The position numbers and the translations under genes are program-made. The notes beneath the pieces are model-generated. The model had not been told where the DNA came from. It saw nothing but the letters and a program-made list of their open reading frames with translations, and ran no database searches. Shown here one piece after another: positions 30,526 through 36,414 of a DNA stretch of 36,414 nucleotides. Source of the DNA: Bordetella parapertussis (lineage in GTDB: Bacteria; Pseudomonadota; Gammaproteobacteria; Burkholderiales; Burkholderiaceae_C); NCBI GenBank assembly GCA_945901125.1, contig CAMDKD010000027.1:1-36414 (forward strand), in the 5' to 3' direction. Within the stretch, counting starts at the first letter, position 1, and each line of letters begins with the position of its first letter.

Positions 30526-31212
30526 ATGCATTACCCGCTAGGAACTGTTAAACGCAACATCGTGCGTGCCGATAAGGCTGTCACCGATCAACTCGGTCAA
30601 TACGGCGTGGCCACTGTGCACGAAGCCATGGGACGAATGGGGCTGATGCATACCGTCATGCGCCCTATTTATGCCGGTGCGCGCATCAGCGGAACCGCCG
30701 CCACCGTGTTGTTGCACCCCGGCGACAACTGGATGATGCACGTGGTCGCAGAGTTTGTGCAACCCGGCGATATCGTCGTGGCCGCCATCACCGCGCCGTG
30801 TACCGATGGTTATTTCGGCGATTTGCTGGCGACTTCATTCATGGCGCATGGTGTGCGGGCGTTGGTGATTGACGCCGGTGTGCGTGATGTTGCTGATCTG
30901 ACGCAAATGCGTTTCCCGGTGTGGAGCCGCGCCATCAGCGCCAAGGGCACCATCAAGGCGACGCTGGGTTCGGTCAATGTACCGGTGGTGTGCGCAGGCG
31001 CAGCAGTCAACCCGGGCGACGTCATCGTTGCAGACGACGACGGCGTGGTTGTTGTGCCAGCCGCTATTGCACACGAGGTCGCCAAGGCCGCTGCCGAACG
31101 CGAAGCCAATGAAGGCGATAAACGCCGTCGACTCGCCGCCGGTGAACTTGGTCTGGACATGTACAAAATGCGCGAAGGGCTGGAAAAAGCCGGTTTGAAA
31201 TACATAGATTAA
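30526..31212 (+). CDS. pmdF: 4-carboxy-4-hydroxy-2-oxoadipate aldolase (HMG/CHA aldolase)
   Basis: This 228-residue RraA-like class II aldolase starts MHYPLGTVKRNIVRADKAVT. It carries the conserved TDGYFGDLLATSFMAHGVRA and VIDAGVRDVADL, giving the Arg-Asp pair that binds divalent metal and the pyruvate moiety. DVIVADDDGVVVVP is also typical. It splits 4-carboxy-4-hydroxy-2-oxoadipate into pyruvate and oxaloacetate, the last step of 4,5-cleavage. Six bases separate it from the dehydrogenase gene. Confidence 0.94.
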   Translation: MHYPLGTVKRNIVRADKAVTDQLGQYGVATVHEAMGRMGLMHTVMRPIYAGARISGTAATVLLHPGDNWMMHVVAEFVQPGDIVVAAITAPCTDGYFGDLLATSFMAHGVRALVIDAGVRDVADLTQMRFPVWSRAISAKGTIKATLGSVNVPVVCAGAAVNPGDVIVADDDGVVVVPAAIAHEVAKAAAEREANEGDKRRRLAAGELGLDMYKMREGLEKAGLKYID

Positions 31213-31218
31213 AGCGGC

Positions 31219-32181
31219 ATGTCTTCGTCTTCAGCCATTTCCTCAGATCCGCTGCATTCACGCATAGGCCTCATTGGTTATGGCGAAGTAGGGCGTATCC
31301 TGGCCGAGGACTTGCGTGCCAAAGCGGTGCCGGTTTGCGCTTATGACTTGAAGACAGAAGCTGCAAGTTCAGCCGATACAAATGCCATGAAGTCGCACGC
31401 TGATGCGATTGGCGTGCAACTCAAGTCTTCCCATGCAGAGGTTTGCGCCGCCAGCGACTTGGTGATTTGCGCGGTCACCGCCAGTCAGACCTTAATTGCT
31501 GCCAAGGCTTGTGCACCGCACCTGTTGCCGCAAGCGTTTTTTCTGGATGTGAACTCTGCATCCCCGGGCACCAAGCTGGCAGCGGCTGCTTTGATTGACG
31601 GCGCAGGTGCGCGCTATGTCGAAGCGGCGGTGATGACCAGTTTGCCGCCGCATCGTATCCACGTGCCTATGTTGTTAGGCGGGTCTCACGCATCTGCTTT
31701 GTTGACTGCATTGAATCAACTCGGTTTCAAGGCCAAGATTGCAAGCGAACAAATCGGCGTGGCGTCTGCCACCAAGATGTCGCGCAGCATCATGGTCAAA
31801 GGCATGGAAGCCATGGTGATTGAGAGCCTCACGACGGCGCGTCATTACGGTGTGGAAGACGCAGTCATTGCCTCTTTGTACGAAACTTTTCCCGGCATCA
31901 ATTGGGAAAAACAGGCTGCGTATTTTTTCCAGCGCGTGATCGAACATGGCCAACGTCGCAGCGAAGAAATGCGCGAAGTCGCGCTCACGGTGCAAGAGGC
32001 TGGACTCACGCCGTGGCTCGCACAGGCCAGCGCAGAACGACAATCACATACCGCAGACTTAGGCGATGAAGGCGTGTTCGGCACGCGCGGTGAAACATCT
32101 TTTGCACGCAGCGCAGATTGGCGCACAGAAGCCGACCGTTTATTGCACTGGCATTCCAACAACAAAAAGCAAACCCTATGA
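31219..32181 (+). CDS. NAD(P)-dependent dehydrogenase, 6-phosphogluconate dehydrogenase-like with DUF1932 domain; function unassigned
   Basis: The 320-residue protein has a Rossmann nucleotide-binding start (RIGLIGYGEVGRILAEDL; Gly20, Gly22, Gly25). VEAAVMTSLPPHRIHVPMLL sits in the active-site region. The C-terminal helical domain (ATKMSRSIMVKGMEAMVIES, then LTTARHYGVED) is of DUF1932/phosphogluconate-dehydrogenase type. It lies between pmdF and pmdD in the same operon, overlapping pmdD by ATGA (32178-32181). It is not a member of the GFO/IDH/MocA-type LigC/PmdC family that normally makes 2-pyrone-4,6-dicarboxylate. It may be an analogue of that enzyme or act on another aromatic-derived intermediate. 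Confidence 0.82.
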   Translation: MSSSSAISSDPLHSRIGLIGYGEVGRILAEDLRAKAVPVCAYDLKTEAASSADTNAMKSHADAIGVQLKSSHAEVCAASDLVICAVTASQTLIAAKACAPHLLPQAFFLDVNSASPGTKLAAAALIDGAGARYVEAAVMTSLPPHRIHVPMLLGGSHASALLTALNQLGFKAKIASEQIGVASATKMSRSIMVKGMEAMVIESLTTARHYGVEDAVIASLYETFPGINWEKQAAYFFQRVIEHGQRRSEEMREVALTVQEAGLTPWLAQASAERQSHTADLGDEGVFGTRGETSFARSADWRTEADRLLHWHSNNKKQTL

Positions 32182-33101
32182 GCAAACCTAGCACTGGCGA
32201 TTTCACCAAAACCAGCGGTTGGCTGGATTGGTACGACGGCCCGACCAAACCGCGCTTTGTGTTACCTGCTGGTGCAGTGGACGCGCATTGCCATGTGTTT
32301 GGTCCGGGGGACACTTTCCCTTATGCGCCCGAACGCAAGTACACGCCGTGCGATGCGTCTGCAGCGCAATTGTTCGCTTTGCGCGACCACTTGGGCTTTG
32401 ACAAAAACGTCATCGTGCAAGCCACTTGCCACGGCGCGGACAACCGGGCTTTGGTCGATGCATTGTCGCGTTCTGAAGGCCGCGCGCGCGGCGTTGCAAC
32501 GGTCAAGCGCAGCATCAGCGATGCAGAGATTCAAAGCATGCACGACGCCGGTGTGCGCGGTGTGCGATTCAATTTCGTCAAGCGTTTGGTCGACTTCACA
32601 CCCAAAGATGAATTGTTGGAGATTGCCTCGCGCATCAAAGCCTGGGGCTGGCATGTGGTGATTTATTTTGAAGCCGTGGACTTGCCCGAGTTGTGGGATT
32701 TTTTCACTGCATTGCCGACCACGGTGGTGGTGGATCACATGGGCAGGCCGGATGTTTCCAAACCGTTGAACGGCCCGGAGTTCAGTTTGTTCATGCAGTT
32801 CATGCGCGAGCACAGCAATGTGTGGAGCAAAGTGTCTTGCCCTGAACGCTTGAGCCTGACCGGTCCGAAAGCCTTACACGGCGAAGCCGCGCCTTACCGC
32901 GACGTGGTGCCGTTTGCGCGCCATGTGGTTGAGAGTTTTCCTGACCGCGTGTTGTGGGGCACCGACTGGCCGCACCCGAATTTGAAAGACCACATGCCGG
33001 ACGACGGCTTGCTGGTGGACTTCATTGCGCAAATCGCGGTCACGCAGGAATTGCAGCGCAAGTTGCTGGTGGACAACCCGACACGTTTGTATTGGTCTTG
33101 A
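32178..33101 (+). CDS. pmdD: 2-pyrone-4,6-dicarboxylate hydrolase (LigI/PmdD type)
   Basis: ATG 32178 overlaps the previous stop (ATGA) and gives 307 residues. The amidohydrolase-fold enzyme has AGAVDAHCHVFGPGDTFPY with His37 and His39, then VDHMGRPDVSKPLNG and VLWGTDWPHPN with the catalytic Asp. LigI enzymes open the lactone 2-pyrone-4,6-dicarboxylate to 4-oxalomesaconate. Its presence implies that the lactone is made in this organism. The dioxygenase alpha-subunit gene follows after 18 bases. Confidence 0.93.
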   Translation: MSKPSTGDFTKTSGWLDWYDGPTKPRFVLPAGAVDAHCHVFGPGDTFPYAPERKYTPCDASAAQLFALRDHLGFDKNVIVQATCHGADNRALVDALSRSEGRARGVATVKRSISDAEIQSMHDAGVRGVRFNFVKRLVDFTPKDELLEIASRIKAWGWHVVIYFEAVDLPELWDFFTALPTTVVVDHMGRPDVSKPLNGPEFSLFMQFMREHSNVWSKVSCPERLSLTGPKALHGEAAPYRDVVPFARHVVESFPDRVLWGTDWPHPNLKDHMPDDGLLVDFIAQIAVTQELQRKLLVDNPTRLYWS

Positions 33102-33119
33102 CAGATAAGAAAGAACCAC

Positions 33120-33554
33120 ATGGCACTCGAAAAACCTTACCTTGATGTTCCGGGTACGACGGTATTTGACATGGAGCAATCACGCAAAGGCTACGGGCTC
33201 AATCAGTTTTGCATGTCGCTGATGAAAGCCGACAACCGCGCACGTTTCAAAGCCAATGAACGCGCTTATCTGGACGAGTGGGACATGAGCGAAGAACAAA
33301 AGCAAGCGGTGCTGGCCCGCGATTTGAACTGGTGCATACGCACCGGCGGCAATATTTATTTCTTAGCCAAGATAGGCGCGACCGACGGCAAGAGCTTTCA
33401 GCAAATGGCAGGCAGCATGACCGGCATGAGCGAAGACGAATACCGGAACATGATGATCAGCGGCGGGCGCTCGGTGCAAGGCAACCGCTACATAGGTGAA
33501 GACGGTAACGCGCAAGCGCACCGTCAACCCCAAGGCAATGCTGGAAAGGCTTGA
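33120..33554 (+). CDS. pmdA: Protocatechuate 4,5-dioxygenase alpha subunit
   Basis: This 144-residue protein has the LigA-type sequence: GTTVFDMEQSRKGYGLNQFC near the start, FKANERAYLDEWDMSEEQKQ and DLNWCIRTGGNIYFLAKIGA. The alpha subunit is all-helical and closes the active site of the iron-containing beta subunit. It is slightly shorter than Comamonas PmdA, but complete. The beta-subunit gene starts two bases after its stop. Confidence 0.95.
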   Translation: MALEKPYLDVPGTTVFDMEQSRKGYGLNQFCMSLMKADNRARFKANERAYLDEWDMSEEQKQAVLARDLNWCIRTGGNIYFLAKIGATDGKSFQQMAGSMTGMSEDEYRNMMISGGRSVQGNRYIGEDGNAQAHRQPQGNAGKA

Positions 33555-33556
33555 AA

Positions 33557-34411
33557 ATGGCACGCATCACAGCTTCGGTTTACACCTCGCACGTGCCCGC
33601 CATCGGCGCGGCCTTGGACATGGGCAAGACGCAAGAGCCTTATTGGCAGCCTGTATTCGCCGGTTACGAATACTCCAAAGAATGGTTGCGGCAAAACACA
33701 CCGGATGTGATTTTTTTGGTGTTCAACGACCATGCCACCGCCTTCAGTCTGGACATGATTCCGACATTCGCGATAGGCACCGCCGCGCAATACACACCGG
33801 CTGATGAGGGCTGGGGGCCGCGCCCGGTGCCCGTGGTGCAAGGTCATCCTGAGTTGGCAGCGCACATCGCTCAGTCGGTGATTCAGCAGGATTTCGATCT
33901 GACCATCGTCAACAAAATGGACGTGGACCACGGCCTGACCGTGCCGCTGTCCTTGATGTGCGGTCAACCGCAAGTCTGGCCTTGTCCGGTGATTCCGTTT
34001 GCGGTCAACGTGGTGCAATACCCCGTGCCCAGCGGTCAGCGTTGTTTCAATATCGGCAAAGCCATAGCCAAAGCCGTCAACAGTTTTGATGCCGATTTGA
34101 ATGTGCAGATCTGGGGCACCGGCGGCATGAGTCACCAGTTGCAAGGGCCGCGCGCAGGCTTGATAAACAAACAGTTTGATAACGTGTTTTTAGACCGTTT
34201 GATCGCAGACCCGGCAGGCCTGGCGCAAATGCCGCATATCGACTATGTGCGTGAAGCGGGCAGCGAAGGCATTGAACTGGTGATGTGGCTTATCGCACGC
34301 GGGGCTATGAGCGATATCAGTGGCGGTGCCGGGCCGCAGGTGAAGCACCGTTTCTATCATGTGCCGGCCAGTAACACAGCGGTGGGGCATTTGATTTTGA
34401 TAAATGATTGA
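33557..34411 (+). CDS. pmdB: Protocatechuate 4,5-dioxygenase beta subunit
   Basis: From ATG 33557 (a TTG two codons upstream is less likely) the protein has 284 residues, starting MARITASVYTSHVPAIGAAL. His12 belongs to the Fe(II) site of LigB-type extradiol dioxygenases. FLVFNDHATAFSLDMIPTFA and NKMDVDHGLTVPLSLMCGQP add further ligand and active-site His residues. DLNVQIWGTGGMSHQLQGPR is also conserved. It cleaves protocatechuate between C4 and C5. The pmdC gene that usually follows is missing; an AT-rich foreign-looking gene comes instead. Confidence 0.96.
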   Translation: MARITASVYTSHVPAIGAALDMGKTQEPYWQPVFAGYEYSKEWLRQNTPDVIFLVFNDHATAFSLDMIPTFAIGTAAQYTPADEGWGPRPVPVVQGHPELAAHIAQSVIQQDFDLTIVNKMDVDHGLTVPLSLMCGQPQVWPCPVIPFAVNVVQYPVPSGQRCFNIGKAIAKAVNSFDADLNVQIWGTGGMSHQLQGPRAGLINKQFDNVFLDRLIADPAGLAQMPHIDYVREAGSEGIELVMWLIARGAMSDISGGAGPQVKHRFYHVPASNTAVGHLILIND

Positions 34412-34461
34412 AGTGATTTGCATCTGATAACATTAAATTTCTTTAACGGAAATCAAGTACA

Positions 34462-35247
34462 ATGATACATTTTTCGATATTTCTTTCGTTTTTATCTTTC
34501 GTTGGGATATCAAATATTATCCAGCGATTAATAAAAAAAGAATTTGAACTAACTTATTATTATGCTTGCTTACTTTGCGTTTTCGTATTGTATTTTGGTG
34601 GTTTATGGAATGTACTTGAGCCTTGTGTATTGGCATTAAAAGTGGTGGGTTTGTGTGGATGTTTTTTGTTTTTTAGCCGGGAATTTTTGAATATTTTTAA
34701 GATAAGTTACGGTCTGATATTCATATTAAGTAGCATATTATTTTTATATTGGAATATTACTACAGTCAATTATGCATATTATTCAGGGGTTGATGATTAC
34801 TCTCATTGGGGTCGGATGATGATGTTGATCACAAGCAAGAATATGCTGGTTGATTTTAATGATTCCTTTGCCACAAGTGCTGCAAAAGATTATCCACCTG
34901 CAATTGCATTGTTCCAGTATATGTACAGTTACTTTACGGGTTATCAAAGAAACATCGGAACTTTTGGTCAGGGTGTATTAACTTTATCTGCCTTATCTGT
35001 GTTGTTTGTATCAATACAGCAAAAATTCAATTGGAAAAATCTGATTTTATTTATAATTCTTTCATTGTTTATCGGCTCTATGATTTGGATTTTTGGTAGC
35101 GGATTTCATAGCCTACAGGCAGATTTGCTTTTAGGGAGTACCATGGGAGTATCCTTAATCATATATTATTTCTATAAAAAAGAAGATGTTGTTAAAGCGA
35201 TTTTATTGGCAGCACCTGCCATATTAAGCTTGGGAATCTCTGCATAA
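34462..35247 (+). pseudogene. Polytopic membrane protein, glycosyltransferase-like (envelope polysaccharide type), cut by the IS
   Basis: About 256 native residues remain; the last few (from about 35232) and the stop come from the inserted IS. Seven or so hydrophobic helices are visible (FLSFLSFVGISNIIQ, CLLCVFVLYFGGLW, VGLCGCFLFFS, GLIFILSSILFLYW and others). NYAYYSGVDDYSHWGRMMML and AAKDYPPAIALFQYMYSYF resemble membrane glycosyltransferases and related proteins of O-antigen or capsule clusters. The base composition is strikingly AT-rich compared with the pmd genes 50 bp upstream, a sign of transfer. The exact family cannot be fixed from the fragment. Confidence 0.7.
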
Positions 35248-35282
35248 GTCATCCACAGCACTGACTCAAGCGTTATAGGTAA

Positions 35283-36257
35283 ATGAAACAAACTACCTTT
35301 GCCAACACCGGATTTGAATTGGTTACCAAGCGCACACGCAAGCGTGAGTTTTTGGAAGAGATGAACCTGGTTGTCCCGTGGACAGAATTGGTTGATCTGA
35401 TTCAGTCCCACGCTCCTGTGAGTAAGACCGGTAGACCGCCGTTCCCTGTATCGACCATGCTGCGCATCCATTTCATGCAGCAGTGGTTTGGACTGAGCGA
35501 CCCGGCCATGGAAGAGGCCTTGCATGACATGGCCTTGTTTCGCGAGTTCGCGCAGCTTGATGCAGGTGCTACCCGGTTGCCCGATGAGTCCACTATCCTG
35601 AGGTTTCGCCATTTTCTTGAAGCGCATCAGTTGGCCATTCAAATGCTGGCGAGTGTCAACGCCAAGTTGATTGATCGTGGTTTGATGCTCAAGACCGGTA
35701 CCGTGATTGACGCGACCTTGATTGCTGCGCCCACATCGACCAAGAACAACACGGGCGAGCGTGACCCAGAGATGCACCAGACCAAGAAGGGTAACCAATG
35801 GCACCACGGTATGAAGGCGCATATTGGCGCAGATGCTGACTCCGGCCTGGTTCATTCGGTAGAGGGCACAGCGGCTAACGCACATGACATCACCAAGGCG
35901 GTTGATTTGTTGCACGGGCAGGAAACGGATGTCTTTGGCGATGCTGGTTACCAGGGCATTGAGAAACGCGCAGAGGCGCAAGACTTGGAAGTTCAATGGC
36001 ATATTGCCATGCGTCCGGGCAAGCGACGGGTGGTGGACAAGACAACGCGAATTGGCGCATTGAAAGAGAAGCTCGAAAAGCTCAAGGCCAGTATCCGAGC
36101 CAAGGTGGAGCATCCGTTTCGGGTGATCAAGTGTCAATTTGGTTATCGCAAGACGCGCTATCGTGGTTTGGTAAAGAACACGGCGCAACTCATCACATTG
36201 TTTGCACTGAGCAATTTATGGATGGTGAGGAAACGAATCTTGGTCGCCAATGGATGA
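35283..36257 (+). CDS. IS5-family DDE transposase
   Basis: The 324-residue transposase has the N-terminal DUF772-type region (TGRPPFPVSTMLRIHFMQQW). The DDE triad is Asp143 in GTVIDATLIAAPTS, Asp220 in DVFGDAGYQG and Glu276 in IRAKVEHPFRVIK. The Tyr-containing C1 region FGYRKTRYRGL follows the Glu. Length and motifs are those of an intact enzyme, so the element may still be active. Confidence 0.95.
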   Translation: MKQTTFANTGFELVTKRTRKREFLEEMNLVVPWTELVDLIQSHAPVSKTGRPPFPVSTMLRIHFMQQWFGLSDPAMEEALHDMALFREFAQLDAGATRLPDESTILRFRHFLEAHQLAIQMLASVNAKLIDRGLMLKTGTVIDATLIAAPTSTKNNTGERDPEMHQTKKGNQWHHGMKAHIGADADSGLVHSVEGTAANAHDITKAVDLLHGQETDVFGDAGYQGIEKRAEAQDLEVQWHIAMRPGKRRVVDKTTRIGALKEKLEKLKASIRAKVEHPFRVIKCQFGYRKTRYRGLVKNTAQLITLFALSNLWMVRKRILVANG

Positions 36258-36413
36258 GTGCGCCCAAAACAGGGCGAAAGCCCTTGGTCAGGGGAGAAAT
36301 CGCTTGAAAATGTTCAAAAAGAGAGTGATTTTTTAAACAAATCAATGCGATTTTCACATGGTGATAATTTGTTGCCCGAGATCATTTTTACACTGAGTTT
36401 TTCAGACCATCCC
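36258..36413. other. Right end of the IS5-family element, non-coding
   Basis: After the transposase stop, about 155 bp lead to the right inverted repeat. A possible hairpin (CCCAAAACAGGGCGAAAGCCC, 36265-36285 region) lies just after the gene. No further gene is seen. Confidence 0.5.
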
Positions 36414-36414
36414 T

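Larger units (their letters stand above)
35232..36413 (+). mobile_element. IS5-family insertion sequence, about 1182 bp
   Basis: The left end at 35232 (GGGAATCTCTGCATAAGTCA) and the inverted right end at 36413 (GGGATGGTCTGAAAAACTCA) match at about 14 of 20 positions, forming terminal inverted repeats. A single DDE transposase gene fills the element. Size and gene fit the IS5 group. The right flank is outside the window except for one base, so the target duplication cannot be checked. It interrupts the AT-rich membrane-protein gene. Confidence 0.82.

Noticed and set aside
35172..36188. A 338-codon minus-strand frame opposite the IS transposase
   Set aside because: Antisense of a DDE transposase with all catalytic residues on the plus strand.

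Overview
The window looks like chromosomal DNA from a betaproteobacterium of the order Burkholderiales, most likely Comamonadaceae-like. This rests on the dnaX-ybaB-recR block with an SRP RNA gene beside it, the Bug/TctC solute-binding protein, the feruloyl-CoA synthase type, and a Comamonas-style protocatechuate 4,5-cleavage (pmd/lig) operon. Most of the DNA is fairly GC-rich. Clear AT-rich exceptions are the stretch around 14.7-15.0 kb and the gene at 34.46-35.23 kb. Both ends of the window lie in insertion sequences: the left end of an IS21-family element (1-148) and a nearly complete IS5-family element (35232-36413).

Layout. (1) 1-670: an IS21-type end with the first codons of istA, inserted into a tyrosine-recombinase gene of which only the N-terminal half remains. 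(2) 780-3587: ffs (SRP RNA, minus strand), then dnaX, ybaB/ebfC and recR; dnaX carries an A9 run that could make a short gamma product. (3) 3661-7549: a NitT/TauT-type binding protein, mltD, a yafS-like methyltransferase and rnhA. (4) 7585-12049: an RND efflux adaptor and pump. (5) 12054-13849: mobA and moaA. (6) 14019-17337: accessory DNA around a FKBP and a Bug protein, with a PIN/RHH toxin-antitoxin pair and a mazEF-like pair. (7) 17453-21040: feruloyl-CoA synthase, a crotonase and a divergent amidohydrolase. (8) 21041-22005: a scar zone with repeated gene ends, a decayed ADP-ribosyltransferase-like gene with a small partner, and an amidase remnant. (9) 22006-24028: a MetE-like methyltransferase divergent from a GntR/FadR-type regulator. 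(10) 24154-34411: one apparent 10-kb operon with five liv-type ABC transporter genes, a prepilin peptidase (pilD), and pmdE, pmdF, an uncharacterised dehydrogenase, pmdD, pmdA and pmdB. (11) 34462-36413: an AT-rich membrane-protein gene cut by the IS5-family element.

How the genes fit together. The transporter and pmd genes suggest uptake of an aromatic acid and 4,5-cleavage of protocatechuate to pyruvate and oxaloacetate. Feruloyl-CoA synthase and its neighbours suggest lignin-type phenylpropanoids feed that route. The steps between (vanillin dehydrogenase, vanillate demethylase), the dehydrogenase that makes 2-pyrone-4,6-dicarboxylate (pmdC/ligC) and the tautomerase (pmdU/ligU) are not in the window.

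The most interesting structures are: two small toxin-type modules, each flanked by imperfect direct copies of a neighbouring gene end; a perfect 22-bp palindrome at the start of the PIN gene; the possible dnaX slippage site; and the embedding of pilD and an unassigned dehydrogenase in the aromatic operon. All assignments come from reading the sequence and from recalled family knowledge; no database search was run.
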